From assembly GCA_033439265.1 (NCBI GenBank), contig JAVTVX010000017.1:10438001-10502000 (forward strand): a stretch of DNA of 64,000 bases, written 5' to 3'. Shown here in pieces: positions 1 through 12,864 of the stretch. Below the pieces are notes generated by a model. The model ran no database searches, had not been told where the DNA came from, and was given only the letters and a program-made list of their open reading frames with translations. Each line of letters begins with the position of its first letter. The first letter of the stretch is position 1. The translations under genes were made by a program, and so were the position numbers. The stretch comes from Dillenia suffruticosa. Lineage: Eukaryota > Streptophyta > Magnoliopsida > Dilleniales > Dilleniaceae.

Positions 1-26
1 CCTTTCCTCTCTCCGACCATCTAAAG

Positions 27-930
27 GAGACATGTACCGAAATGACCCAGAAAAAAAAATTTTAAAACAACCCGAGCCGAAAAAAATTTTCCTAAATAAC
101 ACGAATTTGTCGAGAGTTGGAGACGCGACACACTGTGTCATGTTTTCAACCCACGACAAAGTCCAGAGAGAGAGAGGAGTCCGTGGGGGAGGGAGAGAGG
201 GGAGGAGAGCGGCGGGGGGTGGAGGGGGAGGGAGGAGCGCGGCGGGGGGCAGCGGGGGGCAGCGGGGGGAAGGAGAGAGAGGGGAGGACCGTGGTGGTGT
301 GCGGAGGGGGGGAGGGAGGGAGAGAGAGGGGACAGGGCCGCGGAGGGGGAAGGGAGGGAGAGAAAGAGGGGAGGGCGGCGAGGGGTCCGTCGGGGGAGGG
401 AGAGAGAGAAAGAGGGGAGGGGGTTGGTGGCGGGCGGCGGAGGGGGGAAGGAGAGAGAGGGGAGGGGCGCGGCGGGGTGCGGAGGGGGAGGGAGAGAGAG
501 AAGGGAGGGCCGCAGGGGGGCAGAGGGCCGCAGGGGGGCGGAGGGGGGAGGAGAGCCACTGTGTCTCTCTCCTCCCCCTCCGCCCCCTCCCCTCTTTCTC
601 TCCCTCCCCCCTCCGCACCCCGCCGCGCCCCTCCCCTCTCTCTCTCCTTCCCCCTCCGCCGCCCGCCGCGGTTCTCCCCTCTCTCTCCTTCCCCCCACCG
701 CCCCACGCCGCTATCCTCCCTCCCCCCTTCGCCCCCCGCCGCTCTCCTCCCCTCTCTCCCTCCCCCGCAGACTCCTCTCTCTTTCTCTGTGGACTTTGTC
801 GTGAGTTGAAGACGAGACACGGTCTGTCGTGTCTCCAACTTTCGATAAATTCGGATTATTTGAGAAATTTTTTTTTGGTTCGGGTTATTTAAAAAAAAAA
901 AATTTTCCAGATCATTTCGATACATGTCTC
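27..930. mobile_element. GC-rich foldback (giant hairpin) element
   Basis: The two ends are reverse complements of each other. Positions 27-172 (starting GAGACATGTACCGAAATGA) pair with 785-930 with only scattered mismatches and small gaps. Between the arms, 172-550 is almost pure purine on the plus strand (GGGAGAGAGAGG and GCGGCGGGGG motifs in degenerate tandem units), while 570-784 is almost pure pyrimidine, so the core also pairs with itself. No transposase frame is present. Long open frames on both strands here translate only to Gly/Arg/Glu or Pro/Ser/Leu runs, which is what a stop-poor purine tract gives, so I do not call a gene. It is best described as a foldback or MITE-like non-autonomous element. 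A convincing target duplication is not seen; TCTAAAG (20-26) and TCTAAAAG (933-940) are only similar. Confidence 0.7.
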
Positions 931-1031
931 TGTCTAAAAGTCTTCCTCTGAAAGCTTTCCCCTGTCCCCTGTCTTGTCTCTTTCTCTTCCCTTCCCTGTT
1001 GTCTGTTCTCTCTCCTCTCCTCTCTGCAGTG

Positions 1032-2187
1032 TCATAGCGCTCTTCCTATGCTCACTTTTCGTGTTTCTATTTCCAAAGTGCTTGTTTTATTACCCCTCCA
1101 CAAAATCATCTCTGAACCCGTCGCTTCCTTTTGATTCATCTGATCTACAATTCCTCCTTCCAAGGTTTCGTTGACTTCCGATAAACCCTCAAACTTGTTA
1201 GTTTTATACTTCTGACTCATTCCTTTTACTTCTCTATCCTTGGGGTTTCTATTCTTAGCAAATCTTTGTCTTTTGGAGACTAGCATCCAAGGTACTAGCC
1301 CTTCATCCCTAACATCTCTGTTCTTCATCGGAGTTTCTTCATCAGCTGACTTTCCCTTTTCTGGATCTAGGTTCTCTCTGCTTGCATCTAACACGATTTC
1401 TCCACATTTGTCACTGGAGTGACCTACTCTTCCACATATAAAACAAATCGTATGGAGGCCTTCATATTCCACTCTCTGTAGCATGTTCTTCAATTTCACC
1501 CTTGATACAAGAGGCGTGTTTAAGTCCACCTACACGCATACCCTAGCGTATTTTCCTTTAAGCACATTTGCCGTATTGGGGTCGACCTTGATTGGCTTCC
1601 CTATTGCTTTGCCCATTTCCAATAAGATTTCCTCGTTGAAAAATTCTATAGGCATGTGCAGAAACCTAATCCATACTACAGTAGAGGTTATTTGAGCTGT
1701 CTGACTGGAGAACCAGGGGTGCCACTTGTAGATGGTGAGATGGTGGTCATGTATCATCCTCGGACCACCTGTCAGGACTCGATAATAATCTTATTTTAAA
1801 GTAAACTTCGCCACAAAGAAACCTCCCCCCAAGTCTAGTAGCTCTATGTCTCCTTGAAGCTTTCACATTGCGGTAATTTTTGATTGCATGAGTTGGTATC
1901 CTATTTCTTTCCCCAGAAGTTTTATAATCAGTGACTTTTTCCATGGCCTCCACAATTCCTTTAACTTCTCTTCCGATATGGCGATGTTGGGTATGCATCC
2001 TTGGCTTTCTCCTTCATTTTCGCCTTCATCTAGGCCCTCCCATTCTGAGTCTGACTCTCTTTCGAATTCTTCCATATTCCTCTTTTGTTCATTTGGTTCT
2101 CCCGAAAGCATTTCCTTGAACGATAGCTCTGGAGTTTCATTCTCACTGAGTAGAGATGGTTTGACCTTTTTCATGCATCTCAGATGA
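1032..2187 (-). pseudogene. LINE ORF1 (DUF4283 + zinc knuckle) remnant
   Basis: Three consecutive minus-strand pieces read as one plant LINE ORF1: 2174-1863 (acidic N-terminus followed by SLIIKLLGKEIGYQL, the start of a DUF4283 domain), about 1860-1530 (FLCGEVYFK, then VWIRFLHMPIEFFNEE and GKAIGKPIKVDPNT), and 1529-1032 (CFICGRVGHSSDKC, a CCHC zinc knuckle). Frame changes near 1860 and 1750 and an in-frame stop near 1530 break it. Family knowledge: DUF4283 plus zinc-knuckle proteins are the nucleic-acid-binding gag-like proteins of plant L1 elements. It is not a host gene. Confidence 0.8.
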
Positions 2188-2376
2188 GGGTCACTTTTCT
2201 AACCAAAAAAAAAATGAGGGTCACTTTCTTCTGACGGATCCGGTTGACTCTCACGGGAATGAGACATCGAACAAGGCCACTTTCCAGTTGACTTTTCTCT
2301 CAATCACGAAAACCACCTCTATTTTCTCAAACTACAGTGTGACCCTTTCTTTGGTTTCACTTGTTATGAAACGTTT

Positions 2377-3745
2377 GTGTTGATTTCTTATGTTGTTTTA
2401 ATCAACAGCTTCCAAGGCGATCCTTTCTTTCCCTCCGGGGTTCCCCTGAAAGGAGATCCTTTATCACCTCACCTCTTTCTTCTTTTATGTACTAATGGGT
2501 TGTCGAGTCTTTTGAATAATGCAGTGAGATCACAGGACATCCATGGTCCTATTACTACTCTTCGCCTGTGCTCGATCCATGATGAAGTGGGTAGATTGTT
2601 AGCTGTCTTACAACAATACGAGAATGCATCGGGCCAAAAGATCAATTTTAAGAATTTGCCAATCACATTTACCCACTATGTTCAGCCGGAAGTTGGAGCT
2701 GCAATTCAGAGTATTCAGTGTATGGAGGGCTTTGATAGATATTAGGGTCTCCCAACCAAGATCTGAAAAGTTACTTTTCTGGCTGATTCAGGATAGCGTA
2801 TACAAAAACCTAAAGAGTTGGAAAGAGAGAACTTTGTTCAGGAAGGAGATTATGATTAAATCAGGGATCCAATCCATTCCATCTTATATCATGAGCTGCT
2901 TCCTTCCTTATGCGCTGAATTGGAATCACTAGTGGCTCGGTTTTGGTGGGGGTAAAATGAGGACGAAAAGAGGATCCATTGGTTGGTTGGAATGGTGCCA
3001 TGCTAATGCGGTTGAGGTATGGGTTTGCGAGACTTAATTGTTTCAATCTAGCTATGTTGGCCAAACAAGGCTGGTGACTCCTAAATGACCAGAGTTTTGT
3101 GATCTACAAATTATGGAAGGCCAAATATTTCCAGAATAATTCTTTTGAGAAGAGGCAAAATTACAAGATACTTGGAGAAGTGTCATTCAAGGTCGAAGTC
3201 TTATAGATCAAGGATGACAATGGAGATTGGAAATCGAAGATCAGTTCATATTTGGAGAAAAAGGTGGCTCCTTGAACAGAATGGGGTCAATGTCTGGTCT
3301 CATCCAATTTCTTGCATGGATATATCATGAACTAGCTGCTGAAGCCATCCGGGTCTGAATTGACTCAAAAAAAGATTGATTCATTTTTTCGTCCTTCGAA
3401 GCTCAACAAGTAGCAAGGATTCTTTTGAGCATCTGAGACCCTCCGGACAAGCTGGTTTGGCATCACTAAGAATGGCTATTTCTCGGTTAACAGTGCTTGT
3501 CATCTGAGACCCTCTGGACAAGATAGCATGCGAAACTAATTGCCTTCAACTCTGCCAAGTGATCGTGACACAATCATCACCTTGTCGTCTCTTTTAACCA
3601 AATCTTTTCTCAGATCAAGTAATATGGTAGCTCGTCAGCTAGCTTCGATGGCTATGTCACATAGAGTTGAGCTTGTTCTAATGGAGGATCCTCATAGCCA
3701 ACCTACTATTTGTAATGATGTAAACTCTTTCTGTCATCTTTAATT
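2377..3745 (+). pseudogene. LINE ORF2 RT / RNase H fragment
   Basis: Plus-strand translation gives a non-LTR RT core (GDPLSPHLFLLLCTNGLSSLL at about 2453-2520 and YENASGQKINF at about 2619-2651). The later zinc-finger region follows (GMGLRDL, LAMLAKQGW near 3015-3075; WHHxKNGYFSV near 3460), and then an RNase H-like C-terminus (ARQLASMAMSHRVELVLMED at about 3630-3690). The segment that should hold the catalytic FADD motif, between the GPITT and EVGRLL blocks near 2550-2590, is absent. Several stops interrupt the frame. Coding similarity ends near 3745. Confidence 0.8.
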
Positions 3746-4472
3746 TACACTTGAAAGATTACTTGGTAAATGAGCAAGCCACGCTCAAACTTATGTACCA
3801 GCTCTACTTTGGGTTCCAGGGACACAACTCGAGCTTTAAAGAACCCCGAACATCTCAAAGCTCACAATGGCCGTTTAATCCTACTTGGGCAAATAATGGG
3901 CATACTCATGTTTGTAGTGCGCCTTGTTACTGGTTGCACATATATACCTCAGAAGTCAGAACCACAGGCATCAGATGGACAGTATTGCAACATACAAAGC
4001 AAATTCACATCAAAAGATACATACGAAATCCATACTTGAAAGATTGAATGCTGCGTCCGTAGCTTGAACTAGAAAGCTCTGAAGTAGAGAAAAAAATCAA
4101 TTTTCATTGTGCAAAGAATATTACAATAGGCAATTAGTTGGTGTGACTGACTGCAAGCAGCAAGAAATAAGCAGTCATCAAACTTACCATGCCGTCAAAA
4201 GAACCCATGTTAATGTAAGGACCAGACAAACTACAGTCAACAGAACGAAGGCTCTTTAGTTAAATTATTTTTTGATCAACCATTTGCCACATCACTGGCC
4301 CACATTTCAAGGATTTACGAGTCAGTCACTAGTCACAAGTCTTTCACTTTGTTTCCAATTCTCTTGCACCATACTGCTGAGAAGGATTGATTTTGTTATA
4401 CCCGTGTATCACTGCGTTCCTTGTTGATCCAAGTCTCTTTAACTACGAAGAAATAATAGCATAATGGTCGAA
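3746..4472. other. 3' flank of the kinesin gene
   Basis: No coding similarity is recognised between the end of the LINE and the kinesin stop codon. The part next to 4472 should hold the kinesin 3' UTR, read leftwards. The 98- and 89-residue open frames at 3751-4047 overlap each other, have no recognisable motif and are treated as chance. Confidence 0.5.
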
Positions 4473-7400
4473 TCACAGGTCATGATTCTCTTTCTCTGAG
4501 ATTCTTGCCTGCTTGACAGGACTTCTTTGAACAGACGCACCAGTCTCCTTGTTCATAGCAGGTTCATCTGCCTGCTCAGAATTCCGCTCTCTCAAAGGAT
4601 TGCTATTTGAGGTTGCCGAGCGCATAGCCCTTGGTAATCTCAAAGGAAGATTTGGCTCAACAATAATTTTTTCTGGTTTCTCAGTGGTGTCGATGCTTTC
4701 GGGCTGTGAAGTTTCCGGGATTGTAGCAACCAGCTGAATTACCGGCTTACGCCATTGCTTCCTCTGATTAGGCTTTGGTGCATTTGATTTTGCCTGAAAT
4801 AAGAGAACATCTCGTGAAGTTAGCAGTAGAAAGAATATAAGATAGAAAAATATAAGAGGAAACTAATAAGAGATCATTTCAGAAAGATTTCCCTTTAAAA
4901 ACCATTATAACATGAAAAAAAAAACATGACCCACCAAGGTATTTCCAATATCTGATAGTGGCTTCCTTTTCCTCCCATTATCTTCGGTCATCTCAGCTGG
5001 CTTCTCGGTTAATGCACTCTGTAACAACATTGCCCCGTGAGAAACAAGATTCTTTTCTGTTGCATTATCTTCAATCCCTTGACTGTCAGACTGCGAAGCA
5101 TCATCTGAAATAACTTTGACTGAAGTTGCTTCTCTGTTGCTACATTTAGAAGCTGAACAGCCACATGATGACCCACAAGTGCTCCCATTTGCTCGGCACT
5201 GGCATTTTAATGTCTTGCAGAAAGAGCCACGACTGCATGAGCAACAAGTCCCACCATCAACTTTTCCAGTTGCCGCATTGGTCCCCTCAGCTGAATTTTC
5301 TGCATTAGAATTTCCAGCATTAGTATTATCTGCCGATTGAGATCCTTGAAGTCCTGAACCTGAACGATCTGATCTGGATCTTCTCTTAATAGGTCTTTTC
5401 CCAGACTCTACCCACTCATCGTCACCAGAATCCATGTCAGAATGATCCGATTCAGAAGTGTCCATGTCCTCCAATTCAAGTTTTATGTTGCCCCCATTAC
5501 GATTAAAGATTATAGAACTCCGGGTTCCCTAGAGCCAAAAACAATTGAGATAAGACTGGAAGAATCTTATTGTCCTTTTCCTGTTGCAGGATACAAAGGA
5601 GTGGATTTACCTTGCGCAAGTCATATATATGTCCTTCACCTATATCCATAAGGGGAGCTACTGGTAATGTTGCTTCCTCTGCAGAAATTTTCTTTGAGGC
5701 CAATCTCTGCTAAAATTTGGAAAAAGTCGAACCACAGTGACAATAATCAGCTCATTATAACATCAAAAAGAAAAAATGGCACAATATGTAACCAGATGAA
5801 TAGAAGAGACATTTGACCAGAATCGCACAATATCAATTTTGAGAATCTCAAAACTCTTCATGAGTTACAGGACAGCAACTGATGTCCCAGTACACAAGCT
5901 TTAGAGACCTTCAAGGTTTTTAGCGGCATTGATTTTGCAGTCGGACTCCAGACCAACAAAAGCATTTAAACTCAACAAGTAGACAAAAGCATATTGTGCT
6001 TGGTTGTACTTGTGCCTATTTGCGGCAAATACCATTTGCAACATCAGAAACCCCTCTCTAGTCAATTAATTTTACCATCTTTTTGCACCTCTGTAACAGC
6101 CATGCTCTTATTTCTACTTGAGATTCCTAATCTCTTCATAGCAATAGTACTTGAGGAAACATTGCATTGAATAACCGGGATAGGTTTCTTTGCATGGATT
6201 TTCTAATGTAACCAGAAAATTTGCCAAGACTTAAGCTAGTCAGCACGTTGTCAAGAATTCAGATCTAGTTTATTGGCATTTGTACAAATACCTTACCAAA
6301 GCATAAGACTGGATCGACCAAAAGGTCCAGAAAAGCATTTAAGCATGCTGTATGGTATTGACCATTCAGAACATGTAATTACAGCAGAGGAATCAAGTAA
6401 AGATATGCCTATTATCCCTGATACATAACAGACTAGATAGTGACTGGAAATGGGAAAAATGTGCTTAGAAGCCAATGGAAACAACCTGAGTCTTTAACTG
6501 TTGAAGAATTTCACCCTTTTGCATTTCTAGCTGTCTAACATAGCTGGTAAGCTTGACTATCTTCTCCTTTAGTTCTCGATTTTCAGAGTCCTTCTCTCTG
6601 CAGTCTACTTCTCTGTCACGTAATGCACACCTTAAAGGTACAAGACAAATCATATAAGTTGACACAAGCATTTCAAGAGACTATAGACAGAAACACAAAA
6701 ATATTTTTAATAACTTCAAATTCAAGTCAAGGACAATGTTGCATAATGAATTAGAGATATTGCTCCATTCATCACCTCTTACAATAGCTGCAATGGGGAA
6801 ATGTTGTTTAATTGGTCTATTATTGTATGAACCTCTAAAGTATTATTACCTTGATGACGATGCCAAGTTAAACAGATGATTCATCAAATTCTTTGCTTCT
6901 GCAAGAGAACGAACTTGGTTCCATCGTCCTCTGCCACTAAAAACTCGTTCACGCTCTTCTGCTTCCGACAGTTGTGATGCCATAGAAACAAGGGTGTTAG
7001 ATGAAGTGGCAAGCATATTTTCGAGCGCAAATATCCTAGAATTTCTTGCCCCAGGAGACATTGCCTGTGGATTATTGCTGCAATGAACACCATTGCGGAG
7101 AATATCTCACACATTAGTTGCAAACAATAAATAGAACAAGGAATTAAGACATTTACCAACAAACGTGTTTACCATAAGTCATTTTTCCTTAGCATATCTG
7201 CTTCTTCTTTCAGCTTTGCCACCTCCATGGCCATCCTAGCCCTCCTAGAATTACAAAAACATTTAAGATTTTAGTTTTGGTTCCCCTGAATTAATGAAAT
7301 TTACATTTCAAGATGTAACTGAGTTTTACTTATAAACAGTCCAAACAAAGGATTAGCATGCAATGACAGCAAGAATACAGGTAAATTTCTTAATTTATCT

Positions 7401-10400
7401 CCATTTTTTCAACCTTGCTATTGTCCAAATCTATGGAAATGGTAAACCTCAGCATGTGGCAAACATTGAAAAGCTTTAGACATCAAATACCATATAAACA
7501 TCAAGGACGTCTTGAATTGCCTGACATTTCGTTCAAATCCTACTACATATATATAGTATACAACACTTGTCAAGACAAAATTGCCATCAGCAACCCAACC
7601 ATTCTGTTTATGAAGATCCACCCAACTCCTAGAAGTATACTGCCCACTTTGGTCTCAGGCGATCGCTACAGCTCAAAGAATGTATTGTTTTACGAAGAGC
7701 ATGAGAGGCATCAAAAGTATGCAAGGGTTTGAAACCTAAATCATGCACTTATAGCAACCTCCTAACAAAAGAATCACTCAGAACATAAAGCCAGATCATC
7801 TTTAAGATTTTATATCATTTCAAGACAGAACATATTGTAGTTTATTTATCCTCAAAAAGAAAGGTAGACAGCAATATGAAGCTTGTTCCAGTTTCCACCC
7901 AAATAGACTTAAATGATGGACTGAAATTGCAATACAAATTAAAGCAGTTATTATGTAATCACAATCAGCCATTTTGTTACAAAATCAAAGGAAAGAGCAA
8001 TATGACTGCAAAGATTGAAACAAAGGCAAACACACAATTTTGCCCAAGATAATGGCCCTAAGGGTCATAGCAACAATCTTTCCCCTATAAACCGCTATGT
8101 TATCTTACAATTTAAATTTCAAACTAAATAAGAAAAAGGGAAATGAGACACTTATTTACTCCAAGAACATCTAGAAGAGTTGGCTGATTCAAAACAGTAC
8201 AGGAATCTTGGCAAAAAGGTATTATGGCAACAAATGAGTAGCCTGGACTAAATATTCACGTAACAGATTAATAACTGTCTTACACTTCCATTTGGCGCTC
8301 ATATTCTGAGCGTACTTCATGCACCCTCACAGTGACTTCAAGTTCGTGCTCAATCGCCTGCATTAGTGCCTTTTCCAAAGGATAAAAGGAAGTTAGCAAC
8401 AAATACCAAAACAAATTGTAGAGGAGCAAATAAACAATTGCAATTGCAATTAGCAACCACAAGCAAGCATTTCCTCATAGGAGTACTCTTAACATTATTG
8501 CTTTAATCATGAGTACCTGAATTCCAGGGCCATTGCCATTTCCTGCACCTGAATAACACAAAGAAAAGAAAAAGAAACAGAAGGTTGGATCAAAATTTCC
8601 TCCCCCTCTAGAGTTGCAGCAGTAGTAAGCAAGAAAGCATAGTCTCTACTCGATGATTCTCGTGAAGAAGCTTTCCGGGCTTCTAATAGCTCCTTCAGCC
8701 GCTTTGTAGCAAGGGAAGCTTCCTCTGTCTTTCGTTGCAAAACCTGCATTAATATCAAGAGGATGAGAAGCAAATTCACTTGGAAAAGGATACATGTTAG
8801 CCTGTTGGGTGGATTAAACTTACCATCTTTTGCCTTTGATTCAATGCTAAAAGCTTATGCATTTCATACTCATTTCTCCTCCCCTCTTTCTTGAGCTATA
8901 TATGAAAGAACTCAAAGAATTAGGGAAAAAAAAAAAAAAGAAAAGAAACAAGATGGGTGAACCTTGGACCATGAAAATCCAAGGTAAACCAAGATGTATC
9001 AATAAAAGTTCAAACATTATAGCCTTCAAGTAAACAGGCCTAATGGATTGACATCTCCAAGGAAATTGCAAACATTCTAGAATTTGCAACGTCAAACAAA
9101 AACAGTTGTTTGTAGAAACAACAAAAGGCATTTATGGCTTGATACGCAGCTATGAACTGCTTAGCTTAAATTGGATCATCAAGTCATCAATTTAAAGCTT
9201 AAAGCATGGTTAGCATGAATACAATGCAATGAAACCCAACGCATGAAGCTTAGATATCAATTTTTGCTTCCAAAGAGGTACTAAAAAAAAAAAGAAATCA
9301 CATCATGGTATCAAAAATAAAAATAAAAAAAGGAGAAGAAGAAATTGGCAAGGGTAAGATGCACCAAATTATGACACGTCAAACATTTAAGTTATACAAT
9401 TTTAAAATCTGAAAATTTTTAGGATAATTTAATTAAAATATGTGCCTATGTATTTAATCCATTACAATAAACAAGTACACTAAATGTTAAATTCCACCAT
9501 TCATTATACAAATAAAACACAATGGAGGCTTCATGTTTTTATACATACAGGTTAACACATTAATATTCTAGGCAAAATTAATAGTCATCGCAATAAAAGA
9601 TAAATGGATATCAAAATATTTCAGTGCAACGCACTAGTTTAGATTAATATTTGTATCATACTTCAGTAGTATTTGCTTGAGAAACAATATGCAAACGCAT
9701 GCTGAATTCCTCAAACCCAAGAAGAACACAAGAAAAGGCTCGTAATAAATAGACAACAATCGCCAAAACTGGGAACTAATATAATAAATGCAACCGAGGA
9801 AGAACAGGGCACAGCAAGTCCATTACATTCATGTTATAGAAATCAAGGCCAGAAGATAATAGAGCAAATGTTAAGCTGAAGATAAGACTGTCATTCCCAC
9901 TCTCCACATGATTTGGAAACTATATCAGAATGCCCCACAGTACAAGATGCAAGTCAATATTCATCAAAATAAACATCTACCTGCAAAACTTCTTTCTCTC
10001 GTGATGCCTTCCACAACCGAAACTGCTCAGACTCCTGCTTGATTTTATGCTGCAGTTGAACCTAAACAGCATGTACATGCACTGGTAATAAGCCAACCAG
10101 CAATAAGTAAAAATATGGGCTTTAATCAACTACAAGGTTGCACCTTCTGAGTCTTTATTCTGTGAATCTCATCTTGTAACCTTTTTGCAGACTCATCACT
10201 TTTTTGTTTTTGCCTTAAGAGTTGAGACTGAGCATCCTGTTTCTTCTTCAACTCAGAGACCTGCAGAGAAGACAGCCACTCAACATTCTATCACATGTGC
10301 AAGATAGAACCAAGAAGAGAAGAGATTGAAGATTTACCTGTGCTTCAAGGACATTTAACTTATGGAGATATTCCTCCTTTAACTTCTGAGCCCCATCATC

Positions 10401-12777
10401 AGAGGTAGATGATATACTTGTTAAGTTGTATCTCAGCTCCTCAATCTCTTTCTGTCAGGGACCAAGAAGTGTGCACATTTAGTCCCTTTAAACCCCGAAT
10501 ACATATCACACCCAAAGTCACCATACCTTTAAGGCTTTCTTTTCTTGTTCCAATTCTTGAACTTTCTTCTCGTAATGTTGTTTAAGGACGGAAGTGTCAA
10601 CATTCGCAAATCGCTTCATTTCAGCCTTCAATAAATTAAATCAATGTATAGATTAAGAGAACATTAAAGACACAAGAATAGACAAAATAATAAAAATAAA
10701 AAAAGGAAAAAAATACAAAAACACTTGTACAAGAAATTTATCTTAGACAAGGATTTCTTGCCATAGATGATAAATTCTTTGCATTCTTCTCCAAATGAAT
10801 GACCACTACTTACTTTTTAGTGATAAGACTGGAAAAGGTCAAAATATTATTGTGCTACACAGAAAACATTTCAATAATATCAACTTCATTATATGGCCAA
10901 ATCTGTTGCACTCCTATTTGCTGTTTCTTCAACCAGAGAAGCATGCACAAACAGAAAAGAATTGAAGAAGAATCTCAAAAAGAGCTATATTTCATTGCCA
11001 ATTTGATATTCCTCTATATTAAGTACAAGATCAACATTACCTACGGCCATATCATGAATCCAATTTTGAAAGTGTTGAGATTAAGAAGACAGCCACAGTT
11101 TACCTCTTTTTGCTCAAGTTTTTTGTCCAATTCCTTGAGCTCCCTGTCCAGCTTTTCTTGAAGAGAAGAATGTTCTAACTCCTTTGCTTCATCTTCAGTT
11201 TCTTCTGCACAGGCATATGCATTAATAACCAGTTCCAAAAGCCAAGATGCATAAGCAAAAGTGCAAGCACAATGAGATAAGAGAGTTACATAAATTTAAG
11301 ATTCCAAACCCTAGGTATTAAGCCTAATCAAAAACTGAGGCAAACAAGCTGCATAGGAAAACAGCATACTTGCCCATATTTTTGGACCACATACTGCACA
11401 AAAGTAACTAAGTTTCATTCTAGATAACAACTTTGTAATCACACCCTTAGTCACAGGATGACCATGTGGAAGTAAGCAACTATTGAGACAGTAAAATGAC
11501 CAGGTAGCTTAAAATTCAAAGCCCAAAAGGATAGTTATTCATGAACTTATCTATTAGAAATTTGCTCACCAGTGATTTCAATGTCTTTTGGACCAGAGAA
11601 GGATGAAAGCTCATGTATGCTAGTAATATATCCATTGTCTGTCGGAAGCCCACTGTCTTCCAAATCAAGGCAATCAAAAGCACTGCATTTTGAACCCTTC
11701 ACGCTCTGTAAGCGCAATAGTTCACTTTCTAGTTCCTGAATCTTCGACAAATAGGATTTCACCAAATTGGAATCCTGAATGTAGTTAAAGGGGGGCACAA
11801 CATTAACTCTCTCCATTTAGACTCATAATTAGGAGAAATGAATTCCAAGAAAAGAAGGGACCAACCTGGTTTGATCTAGAGTCAATCTCATCCCATGATT
11901 TACCATTTCTAGCTGATTCAATCATCATAACCAATTTATCCTTTTCAACCTAATATGTAAATCCAAGAATGTGATATCTTAAATAAGGGTAATTTCAAAA
12001 CGTGTTGAAAATTTGAGATAGAAAAGGTAATAAAACAATATAGAAAATGAAAGCAAACCTGTGCATCAACAGCTCGTTGTACTAGATGCTCACAACTGAT
12101 TCTCCGTTCATGAAGCTCCTGCTGAAGCTCTCTGTTGCTTGCTTCAAGTAAAGCAATTTTCTGCTTCAATATCTGAGAGACAGAAAGTGTATTAACAAAT
12201 AAAAAACAAACTATTAGTAAAACACATAAGAAGGCAATGTGTTCATCGCAGGCTGACCCTTCCATGTACCTGAAGTTCCTCAAAGGGTGCACTCGTGTTG
12301 CTTCGGAAATATATCAACTCTGCCTGCAATTGCTCTATCTGGTTCCGCATTCTTTGCATTTGGGCAGCAACAGGGTCACGATTGATCTGCAAATGACGAA
12401 TATGTTAGAGAACTTTACAACAACCAAGCCTTTATCCCATTAAGTGGGGTCAACTATATGAATCTTTTACGCCATTATATTCTATTTTATATTACATACT
12501 TACATATATGATTGTTTTCTAACGTTAGAGAACTTTGGCATTAAAAAAATAACAGAAAAAAAACACATGGCATGGAAACAAAACCAACAGAAATCTCATT
12601 TCAGTATAAGGAAACTTACAACTGCCTTATTTTGGATGTTGCGAGCACGATTTGCATATTTCAAAGTGTTTAGAGTTTCCTCTGCGTTGGTATCCGCAGG
12701 ACTAACGCAAGCTAAAGCAATTAGGATATGAGGAAAAAAAAACATAAAAAGATCACATGGTTAGTTACCAAGGTGGG

Positions 12778-12818
<41 letters not shown>

Positions 12819-12833
12819 GACACGCGCACACGC

Positions 12834-12864
<31 letters not shown>

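Larger units (their letters stand above)
1032..3745. mobile_element. 5'-inverted, dead LINE (L1-like) retrotransposon
   Basis: The left half (1032 to about 2190) encodes a LINE ORF1-like protein on the minus strand, with its C-terminus at the left and its N-terminus at the right. From about 2377 to 3745 the plus strand encodes reverse transcriptase and the RNase H end of ORF2. The order antisense 5' part followed by sense 3' part is the classic outcome of twin priming in L1-type elements. The endonuclease and first half of the RT are missing. Many stops and frameshifts show the copy is old. Two independent insertions would be an alternative explanation. Confidence 0.7.

Noticed and set aside
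32-925. Several long open frames on both strands in the first kilobase (up to 286 codons).
   Set aside because: They are low-complexity Gly/Arg/Glu or Pro/Ser translations of the purine/pyrimidine foldback and appear in many frames at once, so they do not indicate coding.
7415-7732. A 105-codon plus-strand frame in the kinesin gene.
   Set aside because: It is antisense and intronic, with no similarity that I recognise.
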